Assembly: GCF_000341085.1 (NCBI RefSeq)
Contig: NZ_ANBA01000003.1
Location: 62,001 to 126,000, forward strand
DNA from: Nocardiopsis ganjiahuensis DSM 45031
Lineage (GTDB): Bacteria; Actinomycetota; Actinomycetes; Streptosporangiales; Streptosporangiaceae
Reading direction: 5' to 3'
DNA: 64,000 nt
The position numbers were made by a program, and so were the translations under genes. Each line of letters begins with the position of its first letter. Position 1 is the first letter of the stretch. The notes beneath the pieces were generated by a model, which saw only the letters and a list, made by a program, of their open reading frames with translations, did not search any database and had not been told where the DNA came from. Shown here piece by piece: positions 33,300 to 40,133 of this stretch.

Positions 33300-33917
33300 T
33301 CACTCCCGTGCTGTTTCGGGAAACGCCCCCGTGGCGCCGAACAGGAGACCGGCGCTGCGTCGGGTGATGGTCAGCAGGTCGGCGTCTCCGAGCAGGGCCC
33401 TGACCCCGGAACTGTCCAGGTTCCCGGTGAGCGCCAGGGTGGCGATGCCGTGCACGATCGCCCATCCGGCCACCACACCGCCGGCGGCGTCCTGCACCGG
33501 GCGGCCCTCCTCGGCCATGGACTCCACCCCGGAGGTCAGCTCGCCGAAGGCGGCGGCCCGGGCCGCGGAGAGTTCGGAGTCGTCCTCGTCGAGCAGGGAG
33601 GGCGCGAACATCACCTGGAAGTGCGCCGGATGCTCGGCGGCGAATCGCACGTACTCGACCCCGGACTCCAGGAATCCCCCGCCCGCCTCCCGGTTGGCCC
33701 GCAGCCGGTTCGCCAGCTCGGTGTAGCCCTCGGTCGCCAACGCGTTGAGCACGCCCTCCCGGCTTCCGAAGTGGTGCCTCGGGGCGGTGTGGCTCACCCC
33801 GAGGTCGGCCGCGAGCGAGCGCAGGCTGAAGGCGTAGGGGCCTTCCCGTTCGATGACCTCCGCGGCCCGCGCCAGAACGGCGGCCCGCAGGTTCCCGTGG
33901 TGGTATCCGTCTGCCAT
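33300..33917 (-). CDS. TetR/AcrR family transcriptional regulator
   Basis: The protein has 205 residues. The N-terminal helix-turn-helix is FSLRSLAADLGVSHTAPRHHFGSREGVLNAL (about residues 30-60), typical of TetR_N. The C-terminal domain resembles WHG-type TetR proteins, with HFQVMFAPSLLDEDDSEL and GWAIVHGIATLALTGNLD. The ATG at 33917 is 12 bp from a near-perfect 21-bp palindrome that is probably its own operator. No divergent target gene is present: to its right lie only terminators and the prophage end, so the target may have been displaced or lost, or the gene regulates itself. Confidence 0.85.
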   Translation of the reverse strand: MADGYHHGNLRAAVLARAAEVIEREGPYAFSLRSLAADLGVSHTAPRHHFGSREGVLNALATEGYTELANRLRANREAGGGFLESGVEYVRFAAEHPAHFQVMFAPSLLDEDDSELSAARAAAFGELTSGVESMAEEGRPVQDAAGGVVAGWAIVHGIATLALTGNLDSSGVRALLGDADLLTITRRSAGLLFGATGAFPETARE

Positions 33918-33929
33918 GCCTCGAACTAT

Positions 33930-33950
33930 ACGGCGGAAAGTTTTCGCCGT
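33930..33950. promoter_or_regulatory. Likely operator of the adjacent TetR gene
   Basis: The 21-bp sequence from acggcgg to cgccgt is palindromic except at the centre and one symmetric pair, and it lies 12 bp upstream of the tetR start. The centre GAAAGTTTTC is A/T-rich. Position and symmetry fit an autorepressor site. Confidence 0.6.
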
Positions 33951-34141
33951 GCCGAACTGGCCGGAGGCAGCCGAAAGCTCGGTTCCACGGGCGCTTCGAA
34001 GCGTTCGCCGGTACTCTTGGCCCTACACCGGTCCACCCCGCTCCAGGGGATAGACGCTTCGCCGGTGACACTCGAGGCTCCGGTCCGGACGACCGCCCGA
34101 AGCAGGGAACAGCAGCACCCCGTCCGACAGGACCAGAGCAG

Positions 34142-34178
34142 GCAGAAGGGCCCGATCCGCTGGATCGGGCCCTTCTGC
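34142..34178. terminator. Perfect 17-bp hairpin
   Basis: The stem gcagaagggcccgatcc pairs perfectly with ggatcgggcccttctgc around a 3-nt loop and is followed by TTCACC on the plus strand. No coding gene is next to it. It is the second barrier behind the tRNA fragment on the minus strand. Confidence 0.8.
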
Positions 34179-34264
34179 TTCACCGCTTCCGAAGGCCGCC
34201 CCGGACTCGGGGCCGCCGACCGAGGACGGCCTCCCGGCACCGCTCCGGGAGCGGGCAACAAAAA

Positions 34265-34309
34265 GGGGACGACCGGGGATCCCTCACAAGGAATCCCCCG
34301 GTCGTCCCC
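34265..34309 (-). terminator. Intrinsic terminator of the displaced tRNA gene
   Basis: On the minus strand a 14-bp stem (ggggacgaccgggg paired with its complement) is followed by CCCCTTTTTGTTG, a real U-tract that is rare in this window. It lies about 55 bp past the tRNA-Ala 3' fragment, so it is probably the native tRNA terminator left behind when the prophage inserted. Confidence 0.8.
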
Positions 34310-34364
34310 CAGGGAAGTGTTTCCCCTCTTGGCCGGCGGCCACGAAAGACTGCCTGACCTGCGG

Positions 34365-34406
34365 TGGAGCTATGGGGATTTGAACCCCAGACCCCCTCGA
34401 TGCGAA
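34365..34406 (-). other. attL: 3' fragment of tRNA-Ala(CGC)
   Basis: Read on the minus strand, these 42 nt run from the anticodon loop TTCGCAT (anticodon CGC) through the CGAGG stem half and the T arm GGGGTTCAAATCCCC to the acceptor TAGCTCC and discriminator A. The 5' side of the anticodon stem should read CCTCG but is TACTG/TG, so homology stops at the loop. No CCA is encoded. This is the typical footprint of a tyrosine-integrase phage that carries the tRNA 3' end in attP and restores the tRNA at the other junction. Confidence 0.85.
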
Positions 34407-34535
34407 CACAGTACGCAGAAAAAGAAGAATCCTGCGGTTGGCCATATGGCCTGGTGAAAGGGGGTGGAACGCGTCTACTAACGGAGGCTAGGGGGTAGAA
34501 AACGGCGGATGTCGCCCCCCAAAATCCCCCCAAGA

Positions 34536-34585
34536 ATGCCGGGAGTCTTGTAAGTTTCGTACGAAACGTGCAAGACTCTCGGCAT
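34536..34585. promoter_or_regulatory. 50-bp palindrome spanning the antitoxin start codon
   Basis: Outer 15-bp arms (34536-34550 and 34571-34585, 14 of 15 paired) and a perfect inner 14-bp palindrome gtttcgtacgaaac share exactly the same centre at 34560/34561. The ATG of the Phd-like gene lies in the right arm. This fits an antitoxin operator, or a strong RNA hairpin at the start site. Confidence 0.75.
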
Positions 34586-34766
34586 GTCCACCGACTCACG
34601 TGTCATGAGCAGCGGAGACGCCCGGACCAAGTTCCGGGAACTGCTGTCCGACGTAGATCACGGCGCCCACATCGAGATCCGCCGGTACGGAGCACCTACC
34701 GCTGTAGTAGTGCCGCCCGACTGGTACGAGCGCGCCCTCGCGGCGCTGAAACAGACCGAGACGTAG
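34584..34766 (+). CDS. Phd/YefM-like orphan antitoxin
   Basis: The 60-residue protein starts MSTDSRVMSSGDARTKFRELLSDVDHG and has the Phd/YefM N-terminal DNA-binding pattern (S-x2-DAR-x2-F-x-ELL). It continues IRRYGAPTAVVVPPDWYERALAAL, where VVVPPDWYE matches the family's strand and helix. Such antitoxins neutralise a toxin (Doc, YoeB or RelE) and repress their own promoter. No toxin gene is adjacent: the next gene encodes an unrelated helical protein. No clear ribosome site precedes the ATG, which lies inside a 50-bp palindrome, so translation may be leaderless or controlled by structure. An orphan phage antitoxin could counter a host toxin-antitoxin defence. Confidence 0.75.
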   Translation: MSTDSRVMSSGDARTKFRELLSDVDHGAHIEIRRYGAPTAVVVPPDWYERALAALKQTET

Positions 34767-34878
34767 ACGGGGGCGGCGACCCTACCGCCGCCCCCCGGAA
34801 CATGAAGCGGCCCCGCCGCGGCGACCCTACCGCCGGACGGGGCCTGGTAGCAGAACCATCTGTCGAACGGAACCTGCT

Positions 34879-35172
34879 GTGACAACCGTACCGCGCCCCA
34901 CCGGCGCACCCACTCCGAACCCCGAAACCGACCAGCTTCGCGCCGAGGTCAACGAGATGCGCGAGATCCTCACCGCGATCGCCGACGCCCTCGACATCCC
35001 CGCGGGCGACGACTACCGGGCCGCCCTCCAGCTGACCCGCGACCGCGCCATCCTGGTCAAGCACGCCGCCCGTGACGCCGCCACCCTGCCCCTGGTGCCC
35101 GGTGAGTCGCAGTGGCTGCGTGACGCGGTCGCCGAGCACGCCCCGAACCCCACGGTGGTGCCCGGTGAGTAA
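34879..35172 (+). CDS. Small helical hypothetical protein
   Basis: The protein has 97 residues and I do not recognise it. A Pro-rich N-terminus is followed by a probable coiled-coil segment (TDQLRAEVNEMREILTAIADALD) and a helical region with RAALQLTRDRAILVKHAARDAA. The GTG at 34879 follows ACGGAACCTGCT. Its stop overlaps the start of the DUF2637 gene, so the two are translated together and may act together. Genes of this size commonly precede DUF2637 genes in actinomycete mobile elements. Confidence 0.65.
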   Translation: MTTVPRPTGAPTPNPETDQLRAEVNEMREILTAIADALDIPAGDDYRAALQLTRDRAILVKHAARDAATLPLVPGESQWLRDAVAEHAPNPTVVPGE

Positions 35173-36529
35173 CCCCAGCACCCCCACGAAGAAGCTCTCC
35201 GACGGGCAGATCACCGGCCTCGGCCTGGCCGTGATCGGCATGCTCGCCGTCGGCGTCTACGGTCTGGTCATCTCCTACTGGACCGTCCGCGAGCTCGCCG
35301 AGCGCCTCCACATGCCGCTGCCCGCGCTCTACCCCATCGGCATCGAGGGCGGCATGGTCGCCGTCCTCGCGATCGATATCGTGCTGACGTGGATCGGCCG
35401 GCCGATCGGGTGGCTCCGCCAGGTCGCCCGCATCCTCGCTGGAACCGCGATCGGCATCAACGCCTACGCGGGGATGGAGCACGGCCCGGCGGCGATCATC
35501 ATGCACGCCCTGGCCCCCGCCATCCTGATCGTCGGGGTGGAGGCGCTCCGTCACCACCTGCTCGTGCTCCTGGAGGTGCCGGAGGAACGCGAGCCGATCC
35601 CGCGGGGCCGGTGGCTGCTCGCCCCGCTGTCCACGGTGGCGATGTGGCGGCGGATGATCCTGTGGCAGCAGCCCAAGTACGGCGAGGCCCTGGACACGCA
35701 CCTGGACCGCCACGAGGCGCTCGCCGAGTTGAAGCGCGCGTTCGGGTGGCGGTGGAAGAAGCGGATCCCCGCGGGCCTCGCCTACCGGCTGTCCGTCGGG
35801 GTTCGGCTGGAGCAGTCCACGAGGGAGGTGCGGGAGCTGCTGGCCGAGCACTACGCGCGCATGGAGCGGATGGACGCGCGCACAGTGCAGCTCATGGATG
35901 AGCACACCCCGACCGTGTACGCGCACGACGTCACCGAGTGGCACGAGCCCGTGCGCGTACCGCTCGCCCCCGGCGTCCACGCCATCGTCGGCGGGGACCG
36001 GGTGGACGGCTACCTGTCCCCCGGTGGCCGCCCTCTCCTGCCCATCGAGTGCGCGGCGCGCGCACAGGAGCACGCCCGTGCGCTCGCCGAGGGGCAGGCA
36101 GCCGTAGCGAAGCTGAAGGACTGGCAGGCGCGTGAGCGTGTGGCCGGTGTGCGCACCCGTATGCACACCGAAGCGGTTGCCGTGGCTGCCGGGGGTGCCC
36201 CGCGCGCACTGCCGTACTCCTCGCGCACACAACCCAACCAGCGCACCCACCCCTCGGCGCGCACACAGGAGATCGCCGCGCACACGGCACCTGAGCCCGC
36301 ACGCACACAGCCCGCCGTCGAGCGCCCGGCCGTGGTCACCGAGCGGCTGCCCGGGGCGGCCGTGGCGAAGAAGAAGCAGGGCGCGCGCACGCGGGAACGC
36401 ATCGTCGCGCACATGGAGCAGCACCCCACGCACACCGCCGAGGAGATCGCCGCGCACGTGGGGGTGACTGCTTCGACCGTGCGCAGGCACCAGACCGCCA
36501 TGCGCGCACAGGAGCGCTCCGGCGCGTAG
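35165..36529 (+). CDS. DUF2637 membrane protein with C-terminal helix-turn-helix
   Basis: The protein has 454 residues. The N-terminal third carries about four membrane helices (ITGLGLAVIGMLAVGVYGLVISYW, YPIGIEGGMVAVLAIDIVLTW, VARILAGTAIGINAYAGM and HALAPAILIVGVEALRHHLLVLL), the DUF2637 arrangement seen in actinomycete plasmids, integrative elements and phages. A long, basic, Ala/Thr-rich linker follows. The last ~50 residues form a winged-helix motif (TRERIVAHMEQHPTHTAEEIAAHVGVTASTVRRHQ). DUF2637 proteins have been associated with mobile-element maintenance or transfer, but no activity is proven. A membrane protein with a DNA-binding tail could tether DNA to the membrane. The GTG at 35165 overlaps the previous gene. 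Confidence 0.8.
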   Translation: MSNPSTPTKKLSDGQITGLGLAVIGMLAVGVYGLVISYWTVRELAERLHMPLPALYPIGIEGGMVAVLAIDIVLTWIGRPIGWLRQVARILAGTAIGINAYAGMEHGPAAIIMHALAPAILIVGVEALRHHLLVLLEVPEEREPIPRGRWLLAPLSTVAMWRRMILWQQPKYGEALDTHLDRHEALAELKRAFGWRWKKRIPAGLAYRLSVGVRLEQSTREVRELLAEHYARMERMDARTVQLMDEHTPTVYAHDVTEWHEPVRVPLAPGVHAIVGGDRVDGYLSPGGRPLLPIECAARAQEHARALAEGQAAVAKLKDWQARERVAGVRTRMHTEAVAVAAGGAPRALPYSSRTQPNQRTHPSARTQEIAAHTAPEPARTQPAVERPAVVTERLPGAAVAKKKQGARTRERIVAHMEQHPTHTAEEIAAHVGVTASTVRRHQTAMRAQERSGA

Positions 36530-36600
36530 CCCGTGCCCTCTACCGGCTGTCGCCTGGCCGGGGTAGAGTGGCCCCGGGATGCTTTCAGGTAAAGCACGGC

Positions 36601-36631
36601 AAGGCCCCCTGGTCAGTGACCGGGGGGCCTT
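36601..36631 (+). terminator. Terminator after the DUF2637 gene
   Basis: The stem aaggccccctggtc pairs with gaccggggggcctt (one G-T pair) around a short loop, followed by CGTCGTC. It is shared with the convergent DUF397 gene ending at 36643. Confidence 0.75.
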
Positions 36632-36642
36632 CGTCGTCTGCG

Positions 36643-36834
36643 CTACCGGCGGGTCGCAGTGGACAGCAGCGCCGCCCACTCCGCAGAGCCGAACGTGAGG
36701 TGTCCCAGCTCGCGGTTCTGGGTGTCGCGCACGGCGGCGCCGGCGGGCAGGTCGGCGACCTCCACACAGTCTTGTGTGCGGGCACCGCTGTAGCTGGACT
36801 TGCGGAACTGGAGTTCGTGGGATGTTTCAGGCAT
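36643..36834 (-). CDS. DUF397 domain protein
   Basis: The 63-residue DUF397 protein has the signature FRKSSYSGARTQDCVEVADLPAGAAVRDTQNRELGHLTFGSAEWAALL. DUF397 proteins are very common in actinomycetes and nearly always lie next to an XRE regulator with a DUF5753 C-terminus, as here (9-bp gap). In studied cases the small protein acts with, and sometimes is inhibited by, that regulator; some pairs behave like toxin-antitoxin modules. AGGAAC precedes the ATG at 36834. Finding the pair inside a prophage is less usual than finding it on the chromosome. Confidence 0.93.
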   Translation of the reverse strand: MPETSHELQFRKSSYSGARTQDCVEVADLPAGAAVRDTQNRELGHLTFGSAEWAALLSTATRR

Positions 36835-36843
36835 GGTCGGTTC

Positions 36844-37761
36844 CTAGGTCATCAGGCTGCGAATGTGGTCGCGGGTCTCCTCGACGGACAGGGCAGCAGC
36901 CTGCAAATGATCGTATACGTGCTGGTAATGCGTGATCTCAGAAGGCTTCTCCAGGTAGAGCTCCTGGGCCATGACCTCCAGGTACACCACCGATGGGTCC
37001 GGCGGCTCGAAATCAAGGATGACCATCTGCCCAGTCTCCCCATGCAGTCCTCTGCTCAACGGGAGAACCTGCACTCCGATGTTCGGGGTGTGGCTCATGT
37101 CGATCAGGTACTCCAGCTGGCCGTGTAGCTCCCGAGGGATGCGCAGCAAGGCGGACTCGTCGATGATCGCCCACAGGGTGGCGGCCGGAGAGGAGTGGAA
37201 GACCGCGCCCTTCCGGAACATGCGGGCCTGGACACGGAGGTCGAGGTCCTCCTCGTCGGAGATGCCTGACGCCTGGAGCATCGCGCGGGCGTACTCCTCG
37301 GTCTGGAGCAGGCCGGGGATGACCATGGACTGGTAGGAGCGGATACGGCTGGCTTCGGACTCCAGGCCGACGAACTGGCCGGACCCGAGCGCATCACCGA
37401 ACGAAGCCCACCACCCGCGCCGGTTCCCTTCCTTCGCCAGGGTGAGGTAGGACCCCCACTCGTCTTCGGGTACCTCGTAGATCGCCAGGAGGATCTTGAG
37501 GTCGTCGAAGGCCAGCCTCTTCCAGTCTGCTTTCTCCAACCGGATGAGCTTGCTGAGGGACCACCCGCGCGCTTTCCCGGAGCGCTGCCTTGCCTCGGTG
37601 GCGACGTCATCCGCGGTCAGGCCCGCGTCCTCTCTGAGCGCCCGGAGCTGACGCGACAACCGCTTGCGTCGCAAGGTCGGGCTACCGCTCACTTCGTCAC
37701 TCCGTGTGGTCGTCGGGGGTGGTTGAGCTGATCCTACGGTCCCTCCACCAGACTCAGACAT
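36844..37761 (-). CDS. XRE family regulator with DUF5753 domain
   Basis: The protein has 305 residues. The N-terminal helix-turn-helix lies in LSRQLRALREDAGLTADDVATEAR through WSLSKLIRLEKAD (about residues 35-80). The C-terminal ~180 residues match DUF5753: YQSMVIPGLLQTEEYARAML, IDESALLRIPRE, GVQVLPLSRGLHG and a strand containing VVYLEVMAQELYLE. The ATG at 37761 is chosen because GGAGG lies nine bases upstream; upstream ATGs at 37770 and 37845 are poorer. It is divergent from the small-gene run at 37.9-39.9 kb. Two 13-bp repeats between them are its likely binding sites. Confidence 0.9.
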   Translation of the reverse strand: MSESGGGTVGSAQPPPTTTRSDEVSGSPTLRRKRLSRQLRALREDAGLTADDVATEARQRSGKARGWSLSKLIRLEKADWKRLAFDDLKILLAIYEVPEDEWGSYLTLAKEGNRRGWWASFGDALGSGQFVGLESEASRIRSYQSMVIPGLLQTEEYARAMLQASGISDEEDLDLRVQARMFRKGAVFHSSPAATLWAIIDESALLRIPRELHGQLEYLIDMSHTPNIGVQVLPLSRGLHGETGQMVILDFEPPDPSVVYLEVMAQELYLEKPSEITHYQHVYDHLQAAALSVEETRDHIRSLMT

Positions 37762-37781
37762 TTCACGCATCCTCCGTATCG

Positions 37782-37831
37782 AGATGGCATGGCAGGTGAG
37801 ATTCTGGCATCCATTCAAAGATGGCATTGCA
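37782..37831. promoter_or_regulatory. Two direct 13-bp repeats in a divergent promoter
   Basis: The sequence agatggcatggca (37782-37794) and agatggcattgca (37819-37831) differ at one base and start 37 bp apart, between the XRE gene and the divergent small-gene operon. They are probable operator sites of the XRE regulator. Confidence 0.6.
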
Positions 37832-37913
37832 TTTTTTGGTGACACGGGGGCACTATGGACTCACCTGAAAGCCCGCCGGACCTCCCATCCGGCACCCTGA
37901 TCAAGGAGTCGCC

Positions 37914-38084
37914 ATGGTGCGATACCTGAATCTGTCTGAGCTGGCCTACGTGCGCCACCGCGCGTCCGAGCTGATGCGCCGCCGGCGCCGTGCCCCCCGG
38001 GTGAGGCGGTTCGCCCTGGACATTCCCCCGGCCCATGTGCTCGGCCGGGCCCTCGACGGGCTCTGTGGTCTGGGGGTGGCGTAG
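37914..38084 (+). CDS. Small basic protein, first gene of the divergent run
   Basis: The 56-codon gene was found by eye. It reads MVRYLNLSELAYVRHRASELMRRRRRAPRVRRFALDIPPAHVLGRALDGL and ends GLGVA. AAGGAG lies five bases before the ATG at 37914, and the next gene starts on the very next base after its stop. It is strongly basic, with a run of five Arg in the middle, and may bind nucleic acid or a partner protein. I do not recognise the family. The strong ribosome site and tight packing support it as real. Confidence 0.65.
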   Translation: MVRYLNLSELAYVRHRASELMRRRRRAPRVRRFALDIPPAHVLGRALDGLCGLGVA

Positions 38085-38342
38085 ATGTCCCTGGACCTGG
38101 CCACCACCGACCTGATCACCAGCCTGCGAGACGCCCTCACCCTGCCCCCCGCGGCGACGACCGAGGGCATGATGCTCCGCGCGGGGATGCACACCCGCCG
38201 CACGGTTCTGGCCGCCGAGGTCCTGGACCGGCTCCTGGACGCCGACGCCGAGACCGCCCAGGCCTACCTCGACGCCCAGCTCGACGCCCAGCCGATCCAG
38301 TACACGGTGCTCGACGACGTGTGGCGGGAGGCGCTGCTGTGA
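38085..38342 (+). CDS. Small helical protein
   Basis: The 85-residue, acidic protein is all-helical in appearance: MSLDLATTDLITSLRDALTLPP, then LDRLLDADAETAQAYLDAQLDAQPIQYTVLDDVW. It starts directly on the base after the previous stop and its own stop overlaps the next GTG, so it is translationally coupled on both sides. I do not recognise the family. Its place in a run controlled by an XRE/DUF5753 regulator, ahead of a methyltransferase, is its only functional hint. Confidence 0.65.
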   Translation: MSLDLATTDLITSLRDALTLPPAATTEGMMLRAGMHTRRTVLAAEVLDRLLDADAETAQAYLDAQLDAQPIQYTVLDDVWREALL

Positions 38343-38560
38343 CCCGCGTATGCGACATCCGCGAACTGGGATCCCTGGCCGCCCTCCAGTCCTGGGCGCG
38401 CGCCCACCAGACCACGGTGGACTACGTCGGCCCCGACGCGGAGGGGCGCCCGGTGTACGTCGCCCAGCACGGCACCGCTGAGCGGGTTGCCCGCGCTGCT
38501 GGCCGTGACCCGCACTCCCACCCGTTGGTGTGGCGGTCCCCGCTGGAGAGGACCGTATGA
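38339..38560 (+). CDS. Small protein of unknown function
   Basis: The protein has 73 residues and reads MTRVCDIRELGSLAALQSWARAHQTTVDYVGPDAEGRPVYVAQHG. The first half is helical; the second half has a beta-hairpin-like DYVGPDAEGRPVYVA. The GTG at 38339 overlaps the previous stop and its stop overlaps the next ATG. It has no membrane segment. I do not recognise the family. Confidence 0.6.
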   Translation: MTRVCDIRELGSLAALQSWARAHQTTVDYVGPDAEGRPVYVAQHGTAERVARAAGRDPHSHPLVWRSPLERTV

Positions 38561-38826
38561 CCCCCGTGATGAAGGAGACGACGATGATGACGATGACGAG
38601 CACGCTGACCCGCCCGAACACCAGCTCGGCCCCCCGGCCGGTGCCGCCGCCCTGCCAGTTCCCGTCCCCGGTACCGGACCGGCCCGTTCCCCACCCGACC
38701 GCCGCCACGTGCGGGGCCTGCAAGGGAGACGGAGGAGCCTGGGTCACCAATGACGGGGCCACCCCCGGGAAGAACATCGGCCGGTGGGTGCCCTGCGGTT
38801 CGTGCAAGGGATCGGGGTCCGTCTGA
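38557..38826 (+). CDS. Small zinc-knuckle protein (CxxCxG pair)
   Basis: The protein has 89 residues. The N-terminal half is low-complexity (Met/Thr, then Pro-rich). The C-terminal half carries CGACKGDGG and CGSCKGSGS, two CxxCxGxG-type half-knuckles as in the zinc region of DnaJ, spaced to form one zinc site. The stop shares bases with the start of the methyltransferase gene (TGATG). The start is uncertain because ATG codons occur at several nearby positions (38557, 38569, 38584). It may deliver or present substrate to the downstream methyltransferase; that is inference from coupling. Confidence 0.6.
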   Translation: MTPVMKETTMMTMTSTLTRPNTSSAPRPVPPPCQFPSPVPDRPVPHPTAATCGACKGDGGAWVTNDGATPGKNIGRWVPCGSCKGSGSV

Positions 38827-39965
38827 TGGGGCACTACCAGACCATGGACCACACCCCTCTCGCGCGGGCCCTCGCCGCCCAGCTGGCCGCACCCGAGCAC
38901 ATCCGCCGCCTGTTCGCCCAGGTGCCCCGCCACCGGTTCCTCCCGGACGTCATGTGGGGGCCGGGCCGCGAGCAGTACGACCGCACCGCCGACCCCGAGG
39001 GGTGGCTGGCCGTCGCCTACACGGACCAGGCGCTCACCACCCAGCGCGACGACGGCGCCGAGGGTGGGATGGGTGTGCCGTCCTCATCCTCGTCGGCCCC
39101 GTCGGTGATGGCGAGGATGCTGACCGCGGCCCGCATCGAACCCGCCCACCGGGTGTTGGAGGTGGGCACGGGCACCGGGTTCAACGCGGCGCTCCTGTGC
39201 CAGCTGCTCGGCTCCGGCCAGGTGGTCACGGTCGAGGTCGACGAGGGCATCGCGGCCGGTGCCCGGTCCTCGCTGTACGCCCACGGGGTCCACCCCACCG
39301 TGCTCACCGGCGACGCCGAAACCTACGCGTCCGGCGGGCAGGCCAGCTACGACAGGATCATCTCCACCTGCACGGTGTCCCGCCTGCCGTCCGTGTGGGT
39401 CCGGCAGATGCGCCCCCGGGGCCGGATCGTCACCCCGTGGGCGCCGGCCCCGGGCGCTCCGGGCGGGGTCCTCGCGGTCCTGGACACCACCGACTCCACG
39501 GCGGAGGGCCGGTTCGAGGGCGGGCTCAGCTTCATGTGGGCGCGCGGCCAACGGGAGCGCGGCGGGACCCCACCCCCACACCAGGGGGTTCCCGCTGAGA
39601 GGACTGAGCAGGTCCTGGCCGACCCGCGCGGCCCCTGGCTGGACGGCGACCAGGCGCTCCTGCTCAGCCTGCTGATGCCCGGCTGGTCCTACGGGATGGG
39701 CCAGGAACCCGACGCCACCGAACCCTACGTGTGGCTGACCTCGACCACCGACACCCCCGGGTGGGCGCGGCTGCACGCCAACGGGCGCATCGAGCAGGGC
39801 GGCACCCGGCGTCTGGTCGACGACGCGAACCGGGCCTGGGCGCTCTGGGAGAGCTGGGACCGGCCGGAGATCTCCGACTTCGGGTTGACCGTAGACCTGA
39901 CCCGCGGGGTCCAGACCGTGTGGGTCCACGGGCCCCAGCACACGATCTGGTCCACCCGCAGATAG
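38826..39965 (+). CDS. PIMT-like SAM-dependent O-methyltransferase
   Basis: The 379-residue protein has an N-terminal half resembling protein-L-isoaspartate O-methyltransferase: VPRHRFLPDVMW, then PSVMARMLTAARIEPAHRVLEVGTGTGFNAALLCQLLG (SAM-binding motif I, near residues 99-135), VVTVEVDEGIAAGARSSL and YDRIISTCTVSRLPSVWVRQMRPRGRIVTPW. About 170 extra C-terminal residues replace the usual short tail. Such long PIMT-like proteins are common in actinomycetes, and some act on ribosomally made peptides. No ATP-grasp or other peptide-maturation enzyme is adjacent. The ATG overlaps the previous stop, and a terminator lies 130 bp downstream. Targeting an endogenous or phage-coded peptide is speculative. 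Confidence 0.82.
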   Translation: MGHYQTMDHTPLARALAAQLAAPEHIRRLFAQVPRHRFLPDVMWGPGREQYDRTADPEGWLAVAYTDQALTTQRDDGAEGGMGVPSSSSSAPSVMARMLTAARIEPAHRVLEVGTGTGFNAALLCQLLGSGQVVTVEVDEGIAAGARSSLYAHGVHPTVLTGDAETYASGGQASYDRIISTCTVSRLPSVWVRQMRPRGRIVTPWAPAPGAPGGVLAVLDTTDSTAEGRFEGGLSFMWARGQRERGGTPPPHQGVPAERTEQVLADPRGPWLDGDQALLLSLLMPGWSYGMGQEPDATEPYVWLTSTTDTPGWARLHANGRIEQGGTRRLVDDANRAWALWESWDRPEISDFGLTVDLTRGVQTVWVHGPQHTIWSTRR

Positions 39966-40094
39966 AGCCCCCGTGCGGCTGCTGGGCCCCTCCGGCGGTC
40001 GCACGGGCCAGACGGCCGCCCTTCCCGTGGGGGGAATATCCGGGGCGGCCAGCCGGGGCCACCAGATGAGGGTCTGCGTGGCCCCGGCCTCAAC

Positions 40095-40129
40095 ACGAAG
40101 CCCCGCCTCACAGTGAGGCGGGGCTTCGT
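40095..40129. terminator. Bidirectional terminator at the left-arm/late-region border
   Basis: A 16-bp perfect stem (acgaagccccgcctca with tgaggcggggcttcgt) closes a 3-nt loop. It separates the plus-strand methyltransferase run from the minus-strand late genes. Confidence 0.85.
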
Positions 40130-40133
40130 CGTG

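Noticed and set aside
1..34364. Insertion sequences or transposases in the chromosomal part
   Set aside because: No transposase motif or flanking inverted repeats were found; the insertion between tatD and metG contains only the membrane protein and GntR genes.
34365..34406. A complete tRNA gene at the prophage left end
   Set aside because: Only the anticodon loop to the 3' end is present; the D arm, acceptor 5' strand and 5' half of the anticodon stem cannot be found upstream.
33021..34457. A 478-codon plus-strand frame over the tetR region
   Set aside because: It is antisense to an intact TetR gene, runs through two terminators and ends in the tRNA fragment; no ribosome site or motif.
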